This document shows positions 1 to 7,769 of a DNA stretch of 28,793 bases, piece by piece (within the stretch, counting starts at the first letter, position 1; the number at the start of each line of letters is the position of its first letter). Source of the stretch: UBA1479 sp964012715 (GTDB taxonomy: Bacteria; Pseudomonadota; Alphaproteobacteria; Rhodospirillales; Casp-alpha2); contig CAXGUG010000044.1 of NCBI GenBank assembly GCA_964012715.1, positions 1 to 28,793 on the forward strand, given 5' to 3'. Both the position numbers and the translations under genes were made by a program. The notes below the pieces were generated by a model, which was not told where the DNA came from, did no database searches, and saw nothing but the letters and a program-made list of their open reading frames with translations.

Positions 1-575
1 GGGCCAGTCCGGTCTATATCGACTGCCGCTGGGTCATTTCCTTTGTCGAGGCGCGCCGCCGGATCATCGAGTTGGGCGTCGAAATGCTGCGCCGGGACGC
101 AGGCCTGGACGCGGTCGACGCCGTGGCCGGGGGCGAGACCGCGGGCATCCCCTACGCCGCCTGGATTTCCGAAGCGGCGGCCAAGCCGATGCTCTACGTC
201 CGCAAGAAGCCCAAGGGCTTCGGCCGCGACGCCCAGATCGAGGGCAATCTGGTCGAAGGATCGAAGGTCCTGCTGGTCGAGGATCTGGCCTCTGACGGGG
301 CGTCCAAGCTGAATTTCGTGCACGCTATCCGTAACGCCGGGGCCGAATGCACCGACGCCTTCGTCGTATTCTTCTACGGCGTGTTCAAAGGCGCCTTGGA
401 AACGCTGGAAAAAGAAGGCGTCACCCTGCGCTACCTGGCGACCTGGAAAGACGTTCTGGAAGTGGCGGAAGAAGGCGGCTATTTCGACGCCGCCGCCATC
501 GATGGGGTCCGTCAATTCCTGGACGATCCGGAAAAATGGTCCCTGGCCCACGGCGGCCGCGGCTACGACGGCTGA
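1..575 (+). CDS. pyrE: Orotate phosphoribosyltransferase, 3' part
   Basis: The reading frame is open from base 3 and runs into the window edge, so the N-terminus is missing; about 190 residues are present. The enzyme joins orotate and PRPP to make OMP in de novo pyrimidine synthesis in the cytoplasm. The PRPP-binding loop is visible as VLLVEDLASDGASK, and upstream are the GGETAGIPYAAW segment and the YVRKKPKGFG region that normally carries the catalytic lysines and flexible loop. The C-terminal half looks intact and ends in TGA. A solute-binding protein gene begins 17 bases downstream, which may or may not be co-transcribed. Other type I phosphoribosyltransferases share the PRPP loop, but the RKKPKGFG region is typical of PyrE. 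Confidence is high. Confidence 0.93.
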   Translation, partial: ASPVYIDCRWVISFVEARRRIIELGVEMLRRDAGLDAVDAVAGGETAGIPYAAWISEAAAKPMLYVRKKPKGFGRDAQIEGNLVEGSKVLLVEDLASDGASKLNFVHAIRNAGAECTDAFVVFFYGVFKGALETLEKEGVTLRYLATWKDVLEVAEEGGYFDAAAIDGVRQFLDDPEKWSLAHGGRGYDG

Positions 576-592
576 TAACCAAGGAAAACGCC

Positions 593-2281
593 ATGCGAAC
601 GGTCGGCCTGATGACGAAAACCCTTCTGGCCGCCGTTCTGTGGCTGGGCGCCATCATGGCCGCTCCTGCCCCCGCCCAGGCGGCAGGCCGGGACGAGCTG
701 ACTATCGGCATCACCCAGTACCCATCGACCTTTCACCCCAATATCGACAGCATGGTGGCGAAGTCCTACATCCTGGGCTTCACCCGCCGTCCGTTCACCG
801 TGTTCGATCAGAACTGGCAGTTGGTCTGCATGCTCTGCACCAAGCTGCCGACCATCGAAAACGGCCTGGCCGTGCCGGAAACCGCCCCGAACGGGCGCAA
901 GGGCGTCGCCGTCACCTATACCATCCGCCCCGATGCGTTCTGGGGCGACGGCGTGCCGATCACGACCAAGGACGTGATGTTCACCTGGCGCGCCGGACGG
1001 CAAGGGCAGACCGGCATTCTGCCGATCGAGTTCTACCGCTCGGCCTATAAGGTCGATGCCAAGGACGACAAGACCTTCACCATTCATTTCGACAAGCTGA
1101 CGTTCGAATACAACGCCATCAATTCGTTCGACCTGATCCCCGCCCATGTCGACGCAGTGAACTTCGACGCCGACCCGGCGAACTACAAGAACAAGACCGC
1201 CTTCGACACCCAAACCACCAACGAAGCGCTTTATTTCGGACCCTACCTGATTACCCAGGCCGAACGTGGCAGCCATGTGGTGCTGGAACGCAACCCCCAT
1301 TGGTGGGGCAAGCCTGGGGCGTTCAAGCGGATCGTCATCAAGGTCATTCCCAACACGGCGGCGCTGGAAGCGAACCTATTGTCCGGCAGCATCGACATGA
1401 TCGGGGGCGAACTGGGCCTCAGCGTCGATCAGGCGCTGCGCTTCGAAAAGCGCCACGGGCAGAAGTATCGGATTCAGTACAAACCCGGATTGATCTACGA
1501 ACACATCGATCTGAACCAGGATAATCCCCTGCTTCAGAACCGGGATATTCGTCATGCCCTGATCTGGGCCATCGATCGGCAGGCGATTTCCAAACAGTTG
1601 TTCGGCGGCCGCCAACCGGTCGCGGATTCTGCGGTCAATCCGCTCGACTGGGTCCATGCGGACGACATCACCAAATACAACTACAATCCGAAGAAAGCTC
1701 TGGAACTCATTGTAAAAGCTGGGTTTACAAAGATCGTTCAGGGCATCCGGCACCATAAAGACACGAACGCGCCGCTGCGCTTCGAATTCATGACCACGGC
1801 GGGGAACAAGTCCCGTGAGTTGGTTCAGCAGGTCCTGCAAAGCCAGTGGAAAGCCGTTGGCATCGACGTGCGGATCAAGAACGAACCGGCGCGCGTGTTC
1901 TTCGGCCAGACGGTGACCCAGCGCAAGTTCACGGGCCTTGCTATGTATGCTTGGCTATCCGCGCCTGAGTCCGTTCCCCGGGGCACCCTGCATTCGGCCC
2001 ATATCCCGACCCAGGCCAACGGCTGGGCGGGCCAGAACTATCCCGGCTTCAAAAACGCCGAGATGGATACGCTGATCGATCGTATCGAAGTCGAACTGGA
2101 CAAGCCCAAGCGCAAGGCGCTGTGGCGAAGGCTACAGGAAATTTACGTGACCGAGTTGCCGGTGATCCCGCTCTACTTCCGGGCCGAGGCCTATATCATG
2201 CCGAAATGGCTGAACGGCGTCGCGCCGACCGGGCATCAGTACCCGACCAGCTTGTGGGTCGAGAACTGGGGCGCGAACTGA
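593..2281 (+). CDS. Extracellular solute-binding protein, family 5 (peptide/nickel ABC-transporter type)
   Basis: A 562-residue periplasmic binding protein of the DppA/OppA (SBP_bac_5) type. The chosen ATG at 593 has a purine-rich AAGGAAAA site 8-12 bases upstream and opens a clear Sec signal peptide (charged start, hydrophobic core, cleavage expected after APAQA near residue 25). The mature part begins with DELTIGITQYPSTFHPNID, the usual first strand of the family, and contains WGDGVPITTKDVMFTW and NRDIRHALIWAIDR, both characteristic of cluster C binding proteins. The ligand cannot be read from sequence; peptides are the default, but family members also bind nickel, heme or sugars. No permease or ATPase genes flank it: pyrE is upstream and thiSG is convergent, so its transporter partners must lie elsewhere. 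Confidence 0.9.
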   Translation: MRTVGLMTKTLLAAVLWLGAIMAAPAPAQAAGRDELTIGITQYPSTFHPNIDSMVAKSYILGFTRRPFTVFDQNWQLVCMLCTKLPTIENGLAVPETAPNGRKGVAVTYTIRPDAFWGDGVPITTKDVMFTWRAGRQGQTGILPIEFYRSAYKVDAKDDKTFTIHFDKLTFEYNAINSFDLIPAHVDAVNFDADPANYKNKTAFDTQTTNEALYFGPYLITQAERGSHVVLERNPHWWGKPGAFKRIVIKVIPNTAALEANLLSGSIDMIGGELGLSVDQALRFEKRHGQKYRIQYKPGLIYEHIDLNQDNPLLQNRDIRHALIWAIDRQAISKQLFGGRQPVADSAVNPLDWVHADDITKYNYNPKKALELIVKAGFTKIVQGIRHHKDTNAPLRFEFMTTAGNKSRELVQQVLQSQWKAVGIDVRIKNEPARVFFGQTVTQRKFTGLAMYAWLSAPESVPRGTLHSAHIPTQANGWAGQNYPGFKNAEMDTLIDRIEVELDKPKRKALWRRLQEIYVTELPVIPLYFRAEAYIMPKWLNGVAPTGHQYPTSLWVENWGAN

Positions 2282-2302
2282 CGGCGGGATACGCGGGGCG
2301 GC

Positions 2303-3295
2303 TTAGATCAGTCCGGAAAGCGGCGACGACGGGTCGGCGTACATCTTGCGCGGCATACGACCGGCCAGATACGCCTCACGCCCGGCCTTGACCGCGTGCT
2401 TCATGGCGCGGGCCATCATCACCGGGTCCTTGGCTTCGGCGATGGCGGTGTTCATCAGCACCCCGTCGCAGCCCAATTCCATGGCGATGGTCGCATCCGA
2501 CGCCGTGCCGACGCCCGCATCGACGATCACCGGCACCTCGGACTGTTCCTTGATCAGGCGGATGTTGACCGGGTTCTGAATGCCCAGGCCCGAGCCGATG
2601 GGCGCGCCCAGCGGCATGATGGCCACGGCCCCCGCCTCTTCCACGCGCTTGCACAGGATCGGATCGTCCGAGCAATAAGCCATGACCTGGAAGCCCTCGG
2701 CCGTCAGGGCCGCCGTGGCTTCGATAGTTTCCGGCATCATCGGATACAGGGTGCGCTGTTCACCCAGGATTTCCAGCTTCACCAGGGTCCAGCCCCCGGC
2801 TTCGCGCGCCAGGCGCAGGGTGCGCACGGCGTCGTCGGTGGTGAAGCAACCGGCCGTATTCGGCAGGTAGGTGTATTTCTTGGGGTCCAGATAGTCGATC
2901 AGCAGCGGCTGGTTCGGATTCGTCAGGTTGACCCGGCGCACGGCCACGGTGATCATTTCGGCCTCGGCGGCTTCGGCGGCCTGGCGGTTCAGGTCATAGT
3001 CCTTGTACTTGCCGGTGCCGATGATCAGGCGCGAACGGAACTTATGGCCCGCGACCTCCAGAATATCCTCGTCCGCCTGGGCAGCGGAATCGGGCGCGCC
3101 GCCGCCGATGAAGTGTACGATCTCCAGCCGGTCGCCGTCTTCGACCCCGACCTGCGCGTAGCCGGATTTGGGAACAATCTCCAGATTCCGCTCAACCGCG
3201 ACCTTGGCCGGATCGAGACCGATTCGGTTCAGAAGGTCATGAACGGACAAGGGCGCTTCAAGGGTATGGGCTTCGCCGTTGATCTGGACTTGCAT
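2303..3295 (-). CDS. thiSG: ThiS-ThiG fusion: sulfur carrier plus thiazole synthase
   Basis: A 330-residue protein. Residues 1-66 are ThiS-like (ubiquitin fold, ending HFIGGG), and from about residue 78 it is a complete ThiG (DILEVAGHKFRSRLIIGTGKY through GIQNPVNIRLI and a glycine-rich phosphate site). ThiG condenses deoxyxylulose phosphate, dehydroglycine and ThiS-thiocarboxylate sulfur into the thiazole phosphate of thiamine; the VKLEILGE segment should hold the Schiff-base lysine. In stand-alone ThiS the Gly-Gly must be the free C-terminus to be adenylated, whereas here it is internal. ThiSG fusions are a known annotation class in proteobacteria. The start is supported by a GAGGAAC site. 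No other thi gene and no THI-box riboswitch is visible in the 153 bases upstream. Confidence 0.93.
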   Translation of the reverse strand: MQVQINGEAHTLEAPLSVHDLLNRIGLDPAKVAVERNLEIVPKSGYAQVGVEDGDRLEIVHFIGGGAPDSAAQADEDILEVAGHKFRSRLIIGTGKYKDYDLNRQAAEAAEAEMITVAVRRVNLTNPNQPLLIDYLDPKKYTYLPNTAGCFTTDDAVRTLRLAREAGGWTLVKLEILGEQRTLYPMMPETIEATAALTAEGFQVMAYCSDDPILCKRVEEAGAVAIMPLGAPIGSGLGIQNPVNIRLIKEQSEVPVIVDAGVGTASDATIAMELGCDGVLMNTAIAEAKDPVMMARAMKHAVKAGREAYLAGRMPRKMYADPSSPLSGLI

Positions 3296-3393
3296 CTGGT
3301 TTGGTTCCTCGGAGCCTTGTTTCGTCGGGCTTTAAGCGGAGTATGGTGATGCGCCGCGCCGCTTTCAACGCCCGGTTGGGCGCAAACGGGATG

Positions 3394-3421
3394 TTTCCCA
3401 TATCGCGGCGCGTGCTATAAG
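3394..3421 (+). promoter_or_regulatory. Candidate promoter of the aroQ-accB-accC operon
   Basis: TTTCCC (3394-3399) and TATAAG (3416-3421) are 16 bases apart and lie about 30 bases upstream of the aroQ start in the thiSG/aroQ divergent gap. The -10 is good and the -35 poor, so this is only a candidate. A second TATAAA lies 10 bases further on. Confidence 0.35.
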
Positions 3422-3448
3422 CCGCCATCTTATAAACGGAACCGAGCC

Positions 3449-3895
3449 ATGGCTGCCACGATTCTGATCCTCAACGGCCCGAATTTAAATCTGCTGGGTA
3501 CGCGCGAGCCGGATATCTACGGACGCGAGACCCTGGCGACGATCGAAGCCGCCTGCCGCGACCGCGCAACGGCCCTGGGCCTGGAAACCGATTTCCGCCA
3601 ATCCAACGACGAAGGAGAGCTCGTCGCCTGGATCCAGGAAGCCCCCAAGTCCCACGCCGGGATCATCATCAACGCCGCCGCCTACACCCATACCTCGGTC
3701 GCGATCCTGGACGCGCTCAGCGCGATCGACCTGCCGATCATCGAGGTGCACCTTTCGAACATTCACAGGCGCGAAGAGTTCCGGCATCATTCCTATGTGT
3801 CCAAGGCTGCCGACGGCATGATCTGCGGCCTGGGCGGACAAGGTTACGAGCTGGCGCTTGAAGCCTTGGCGAAACGCGTAAAGAAGAACGGATAA
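3449..3895 (+). CDS. aroQ: Type II 3-dehydroquinate dehydratase
   Basis: A 148-residue protein, the usual length for the dodecameric type II enzyme that dehydrates 3-dehydroquinate to 3-dehydroshikimate in the shikimate pathway. It starts with ILILNGPNLNLLGTREPDIY, where Tyr24 matches the catalytic tyrosine, followed by the NAAAYTHTSVAI substrate loop and the EVHLSNIHRREEFRHHS segment with the catalytic histidine. It heads a tight cluster: accB starts 6 bases after its TAA, and the AAGGA ribosome site of accB overlaps that stop codon, implying translational coupling. The aroQ-accB-accC order is common in proteobacteria. Confidence is very high. Confidence 0.97.
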   Translation: MAATILILNGPNLNLLGTREPDIYGRETLATIEAACRDRATALGLETDFRQSNDEGELVAWIQEAPKSHAGIIINAAAYTHTSVAILDALSAIDLPIIEVHLSNIHRREEFRHHSYVSKAADGMICGLGGQGYELALEALAKRVKKNG

Positions 3896-3901
3896 GGAAA
3901 C

Positions 3902-4354
3902 ATGGCGAAAAGCCCCAAAGCGAGCGATATCGACGCGGACGCCGTCCGCAAGTTGGCCGACCTGTTGAACGAAACGGGCCTGACCGAAATCGAATACACC
4001 TATGAGGATTGGTCGCTGCGCGTGTCCAAGGGCGCGACCGCCGTGGCCGCCACGGTGCCCGCCGCCGCCGCGCCGGCCCCTGCCGCCGATTCCGGCGCCG
4101 CCGCCGATCAGGGTGTTCCCGCCGGGGCCGTGACCTCGCCGATGGTCGGCGTCGCCTATACCTCGCCCGATCCGGACAGCCCGGCCTTCGTCACCGAAGG
4201 CGAAACCGTCAAGGAAGGCCAGACCCTGTTGCTGGTCGAAGCGATGAAGGTGTTCAACCAGATCACCGCGCCGCGCGCCGGAACGGTCAAAAAGATCCTC
4301 GTCTCCAGCGGAACCCCGGTGGAGTTCGGCGAACCTCTGCTGATTCTCGAATAG
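3902..4354 (+). CDS. accB: Biotin carboxyl carrier protein of acetyl-CoA carboxylase
   Basis: A 150-residue protein carrying the biotin of acetyl-CoA carboxylase, the first step of fatty-acid synthesis. The N-terminal ~45 residues are the usual AccB docking helix region. An Ala/Pro-rich flexible linker follows at about residues 47-75. The C-terminal biotinyl domain contains VEAMKVFNQITAP, with the biotinylated lysine at position 116. The downstream accC gene is coupled: its AGGAGG ribosome site overlaps the TAG stop of accB. Confidence 0.97.
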   Translation: MAKSPKASDIDADAVRKLADLLNETGLTEIEYTYEDWSLRVSKGATAVAATVPAAAAPAPAADSGAAADQGVPAGAVTSPMVGVAYTSPDPDSPAFVTEGETVKEGQTLLLVEAMKVFNQITAPRAGTVKKILVSSGTPVEFGEPLLILE

Positions 4355-4364
4355 GAGGCGGGCC

Positions 4365-5705
4365 TTGTTCGAAAAGGTCCTGATCGCCAACCGGGGGGAA
4401 ATCGCGCTGCGTATCCTGCGCGCCTGCCGGGAGATGGGCATCTCCACCGTCGCCGTCCATTCCACCGCCGACACCAATGCCATGCACGTCCGCTTGGCGG
4501 ACGAAAGCGTGTGCATCGGCCCGCCGTCGGCCAAGGACAGCTATCTTTCCATTCAGAACGTGTTGTCCGCCGCCGCGATTTCCGGCGCGGACGCGATCCA
4601 TCCGGGCTACGGCTTCCTGTCGGAAAATGCCGATTTCGCCCAGATGGTGGCCGAACACGGCTTTACCTTCATCGGGCCCTCGGCGGACCATATCCGCCTG
4701 ATGGGCGACAAGGTTCGGGCCAAGGCCGCCGCCAAAGAGGCGGGTATTCCCGTCGTTCCCGGATCGGACGGCGCGATCGACAACATCAAGGACGCCGCCC
4801 TGGTCGCCAAGGACATCGGCTATCCGGTGCTGATCAAGGCCGCCGCCGGTGGCGGTGGGCGCGGCATGAAGGTCGTGCGCGACGAGAGCGAGTTGGAAAA
4901 CGCCGTCAAAATGGCCCAGAGCGAAGCCGCCGCCGCCTTTGGCGACGGTTCGGTCTACATGGAAAAGTACCTGGATAAGCCGCGCCATATCGAAATTCAG
5001 GTCATGGCCGACGGTCACGGTAACGTGGTGCACCTGGGCGAGCGCGATTGCTCGATCCAGCGCCGCCACCAGAAGGTGTTGGAAGAAGCCCCCTCGCCTG
5101 CGCTGAACGAGGCGCAGCGCGCCGATATCGGTGCCGTCACCGTCAACGCCATCGCCAAGTTGGGTTACCAAAACGCGGGCACGGTCGAATACCTGTATGA
5201 AAACGGACAGTTCTATTTCATCGAAATGAACACCCGCCTGCAGGTCGAACACCCGATTACCGAGGCCATCACCGGCGTCGACATCGTGCGCGAGATGATC
5301 CGCGTCGCCCAGGGGGCGAAGCTGTCATTCACTCAGGACGACATCAAGCTGCGCGGTCACGCCATCGAATGCCGCATCAACGCCGAAGACCCCGACACCT
5401 TCGCGCCCTCTCCGGGCAAGGTCGGCGTCTATCACGCGCCAGGCGGCCTGGGTGTGCGGGTCGATAGCGCGCTCTATTCCGGCTATACCGTGCCGCCGCA
5501 CTACGATAGCATGATCGCCAAGCTCATCGTTCACGGCGCATCTCGGAACGAATGCCTGATGCGCCTGCGACGGGCGCTTGAGGAATTTGTGATCGATGGC
5601 ATTTCCACGGGCATTCCCCTGCAACAGCGGATCACCGGCGAAAAGGATTTCGTCGATGGATCCTACGACATCCACTGGCTTGAACACCTCATGGCCGGGG
5701 ACTGA
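4365..5705 (+). CDS. accC: Biotin carboxylase subunit of acetyl-CoA carboxylase (TTG start)
   Basis: A 446-residue ATP-grasp enzyme that carboxylates the biotin on AccB using ATP and bicarbonate. Visible signatures are the N-terminal FEKVLIANRGEIALRILRA, HPGYGFLSENADFA, the glycine-rich ATP loop KAAAGGGGRGMK near residue 160, GERDCSIQRRHQKVLEEAPS, and the active-site strand EMNTRLQVEH near residue 287. The start is TTG at 4365, placed by a perfect AGGAGG 6 bases upstream that overlaps the accB stop. No in-frame ATG could replace it without deleting the conserved N-terminal strand. The length is normal for bacterial AccC. The gene sits directly after accB and before aat. Confidence 0.97.
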   Translation: MFEKVLIANRGEIALRILRACREMGISTVAVHSTADTNAMHVRLADESVCIGPPSAKDSYLSIQNVLSAAAISGADAIHPGYGFLSENADFAQMVAEHGFTFIGPSADHIRLMGDKVRAKAAAKEAGIPVVPGSDGAIDNIKDAALVAKDIGYPVLIKAAAGGGGRGMKVVRDESELENAVKMAQSEAAAAFGDGSVYMEKYLDKPRHIEIQVMADGHGNVVHLGERDCSIQRRHQKVLEEAPSPALNEAQRADIGAVTVNAIAKLGYQNAGTVEYLYENGQFYFIEMNTRLQVEHPITEAITGVDIVREMIRVAQGAKLSFTQDDIKLRGHAIECRINAEDPDTFAPSPGKVGVYHAPGGLGVRVDSALYSGYTVPPHYDSMIAKLIVHGASRNECLMRLRRALEEFVIDGISTGIPLQQRITGEKDFVDGSYDIHWLEHLMAGD

Positions 5706-5735
5706 TTTGCAGGCGCGGCGGCGGAGCAATCCAAC

Positions 5736-6428
5736 ATGAGCCGCCGCGACCGCGAACCCGACAGCCTTCCAGCCGAATTGTTGCTGCGCGCCTATGCGGC
5801 GGGCATCTTTCCCATGGCGGAAAGCATCGACGACCCGCAGGTCTTCTGGGTCGACCCGAAACTACGCGGCGTCCTGCCGCTCGACGGCTTTCATATCTCG
5901 AAAAGCCTGCGCAAGGTGCTCCGCCGGGGCGAATTCATCGTCCGCGCCAACTCAGCCTTCGAGCGAGTGTTGGACGAATGCGCAGCCCCCGCCCCCGGGC
6001 GCACCGACACCTGGATCAATGAGCCGATCCGCCGCGCCGTGATCGAACTGCATCATCTGGGTTTCGCCCATTCGATCGAAGCCTGGAAAGACGGACAGTT
6101 GGCCGGCGGGCTGTACGGCGTCGCCCTGCGGGGCGCGTTCTTCGGCGAAAGCATGTTTTCCCGCGCCACCAATGCCTCCAAAGTCGCCCTCGCCCATCTG
6201 GTGGCGCGTTTGCGGATCGGCGGGTTCCGCCTGCTTGATACCCAATTCGTGACCGAACATCTGGCGACCTTCGGATGCCAGGAAATCCCCGCCCGCGAAT
6301 ATCAAAAGCGGCTAGAAGCCGCGCTTGAATACCAGGCCCGGTTCCCGCTCAACCCGGCCCCAGAGCGGATCCGCCAGGAACTGGAAGCAATGGCACAAAC
6401 CCCGCCCCCGGGTCACGCGGTGACATAG
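5736..6428 (+). CDS. aat: Leucyl/phenylalanyl-tRNA--protein transferase
   Basis: A 230-residue enzyme that adds Leu or Phe from aminoacyl-tRNA to proteins with N-terminal Arg or Lys, marking them for ClpS/ClpAP degradation. Family signatures are LLLRAYAAGIFPMAE, FWVDPKLRGVLPLDGFHISKSLRK, GLYGVALRGAFFGESMFSR and LLDTQFVTEHLATFGCQEIPAREY. It follows accC by 30 bases. The adaptor ClpS and unfoldase ClpA, which act on its products, are encoded about 16 kb downstream in this window. In other alphaproteobacteria aat often sits beside DUF2155 and NDUFA12; here those genes are more than 5 kb away. Confidence 0.96.
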   Translation: MSRRDREPDSLPAELLLRAYAAGIFPMAESIDDPQVFWVDPKLRGVLPLDGFHISKSLRKVLRRGEFIVRANSAFERVLDECAAPAPGRTDTWINEPIRRAVIELHHLGFAHSIEAWKDGQLAGGLYGVALRGAFFGESMFSRATNASKVALAHLVARLRIGGFRLLDTQFVTEHLATFGCQEIPAREYQKRLEAALEYQARFPLNPAPERIRQELEAMAQTPPPGHAVT

Positions 6429-6535
6429 TCACCGACGACGACGCCCCCTGCCGATACCCTTCCGATCAAGCTGAACGGTCGATCCGCGCAATTCTTTGCG
6501 ATGGTCGGCTTCACGCAAATTTAGGAGGATATCTC

Positions 6536-7132
6536 ATGCAGAAACGCCTTTCCCTGTTCTGGGCCCTGGCCCTGGTCGCAGCCTTGGCGGCGCCGGTTTC
6601 CGCGATGGCCGCGCCCGAACCGAAGGATCCCAAAAAACAGACCCCTTGGGGGCTCTACCTGACGTCCCAGGAAGCCTACGACATGAAAATGGCCGAAGGC
6701 GCCAAGGTGCTGTTCGTCGATGTGCGCGATCCGATCGAGATCATGTTCACCGGCTTCACCGATGTGGTCGACGTCAACATCCCCTTCATGCTGGCGGACC
6801 GCACCAAGTGGCATGCGAAAAAGCCGGTTTTCCTGATGGCCAAGAACCCGGATTTCGAACCGGCCATCGCCCGCGCTTTGGAAAAGCGCGGCCTGTCCAA
6901 ATCCACGCCGATCTTCCTGATGTGTCGTTCCGGCGGCACCCGGGGTGCGCCCTCGGCGATGATGCTCGACGGTAAGGGCTACGAGAAAGTCTACGTGGTC
7001 GTCGACGGCTTCGAAGGCGGCACGCTCAAGGACGGTCCGAAGAAAGGCTGGCGCCTGAAGGACGGCTGGAAGAATTCAGGCCTGCCGTGGAGCTACAAGC
7101 TCAACAAGGAAAAGATGTACGGGCTGGACTGA
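6536..7132 (+). CDS. Exported rhodanese-domain protein
   Basis: A 198-residue protein with a Sec signal peptide (cleavage expected after VSAMA, residue 25), so it should work in the periplasm. The rhodanese fold is shown by KVLFVDVRDPIEI (residues 58-69) and by the active-site loop at 127-136, FLMCRSGGTR, with the catalytic cysteine at 130. The loop has the six-residue CRSGGT pattern typical of thiosulfate/single-domain sulfurtransferases. An AGGAGG site lies just upstream of the ATG. The next gene, 37 bases downstream, encodes another exported protein of the DsrE sulfur-carrier superfamily, suggesting a joint role in periplasmic sulfur transfer. The acceptor is unknown. Rhodanese folds can also act as redox or structural modules. 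Confidence 0.9.
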   Translation: MQKRLSLFWALALVAALAAPVSAMAAPEPKDPKKQTPWGLYLTSQEAYDMKMAEGAKVLFVDVRDPIEIMFTGFTDVVDVNIPFMLADRTKWHAKKPVFLMAKNPDFEPAIARALEKRGLSKSTPIFLMCRSGGTRGAPSAMMLDGKGYEKVYVVVDGFEGGTLKDGPKKGWRLKDGWKNSGLPWSYKLNKEKMYGLD

Positions 7133-7169
7133 CCCCGCCCCGTTCCAAATGATCCAAGGAGTATTGGAA

Positions 7170-7655
7170 ATGACGACTTCCCGGACCCGATCCGGGGCGG
7201 TGATGCCCCCTGCCTTTTTGCTGGCTGCGCTGCTCGCCCTTTTATCCGCTGCGGTACTAGCCATCCCGGCGGCGAAAGCCGCCGATAAACCGGAAAACAT
7301 GTTGGTGATCCTGACTTCTGCCGACACCGAAACCCAGGCCATGGCCCTGGTCTTGTCCAATCAGGTCGCGAAACAGGGCACGCCCGTGCATCTGATGCTT
7401 TGCGGCCCGGCGGGCGATATCGCCTTGAAGCAGCCCCCCGCCGCCGCCGGCAAGGTCATCACGCCCAAGGGCATGACCGTCTCGTCGCTGCTCGCAGGCC
7501 TCAAGGCCAAGAATGCCAAGATCGATGTCTGCGCGATTTATCTACCCAACCGAAACCTAGGCGCAGATGCCCTGTCGGACGGGGTCGGCGTCGCCAAACC
7601 GCCGGTGATCGCCGCGGAAATGACCGCACCAGGGACCCGTGTGGTCGGATTTTAA
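7170..7655 (+). CDS. Exported DsrE-family protein
   Basis: A 161-residue protein. The ATG at 7170 is chosen over the one at 7149 because AAGGAG lies 8 bases before it. Residues 11-38 form a signal peptide or anchor ending near AAKAA. The mature part has the DsrE/YchN fold pattern: MLVILTSADTETQAMALVL, then PVHLMLCGPAGDIAL with Cys78 where DsrE-like proteins carry their persulfide cysteine, and a second cysteine at 121 in VCAIYLPN. Most DsrE proteins are cytoplasmic, so a signal peptide is unusual, but exported members exist. The adjacent exported rhodanese makes persulfide carriage the most likely role; function is inferred. Confidence 0.85.
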   Translation: MTTSRTRSGAVMPPAFLLAALLALLSAAVLAIPAAKAADKPENMLVILTSADTETQAMALVLSNQVAKQGTPVHLMLCGPAGDIALKQPPAAAGKVITPKGMTVSSLLAGLKAKNAKIDVCAIYLPNRNLGADALSDGVGVAKPPVIAAEMTAPGTRVVGF

Positions 7656-7674
7656 ACCTCAACCCGGGAATGCG

Positions 7675-7700
7675 CCGCCAGATCGGATCGCATCTGGCGG
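7675..7700 (+). terminator. Hairpin between the DsrE gene and the phosphorylase gene
   Basis: A perfect 9-bp inverted repeat, CCGCCAGAT and ATCTGGCGG, with an 8-base loop, lies 20 bases after the DsrE-family stop. No T-run follows, so intrinsic termination is doubtful. It may instead stabilise the upstream mRNA or separate the two gene pairs. Confidence 0.4.
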
Positions 7701-7769
7701 TTGCCTTCCCCGGCTCAGTAGAGGAAAAAGGGAATACGCTAACGACGGCGGTGGGTTACGAGAGACTGC

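Noticed and set aside
3296..3448. Possible thiamine (THI-box) riboswitch before thiSG
   Set aside because: No CTGAGA motif or matching partner segments are found on the minus strand in this gap.
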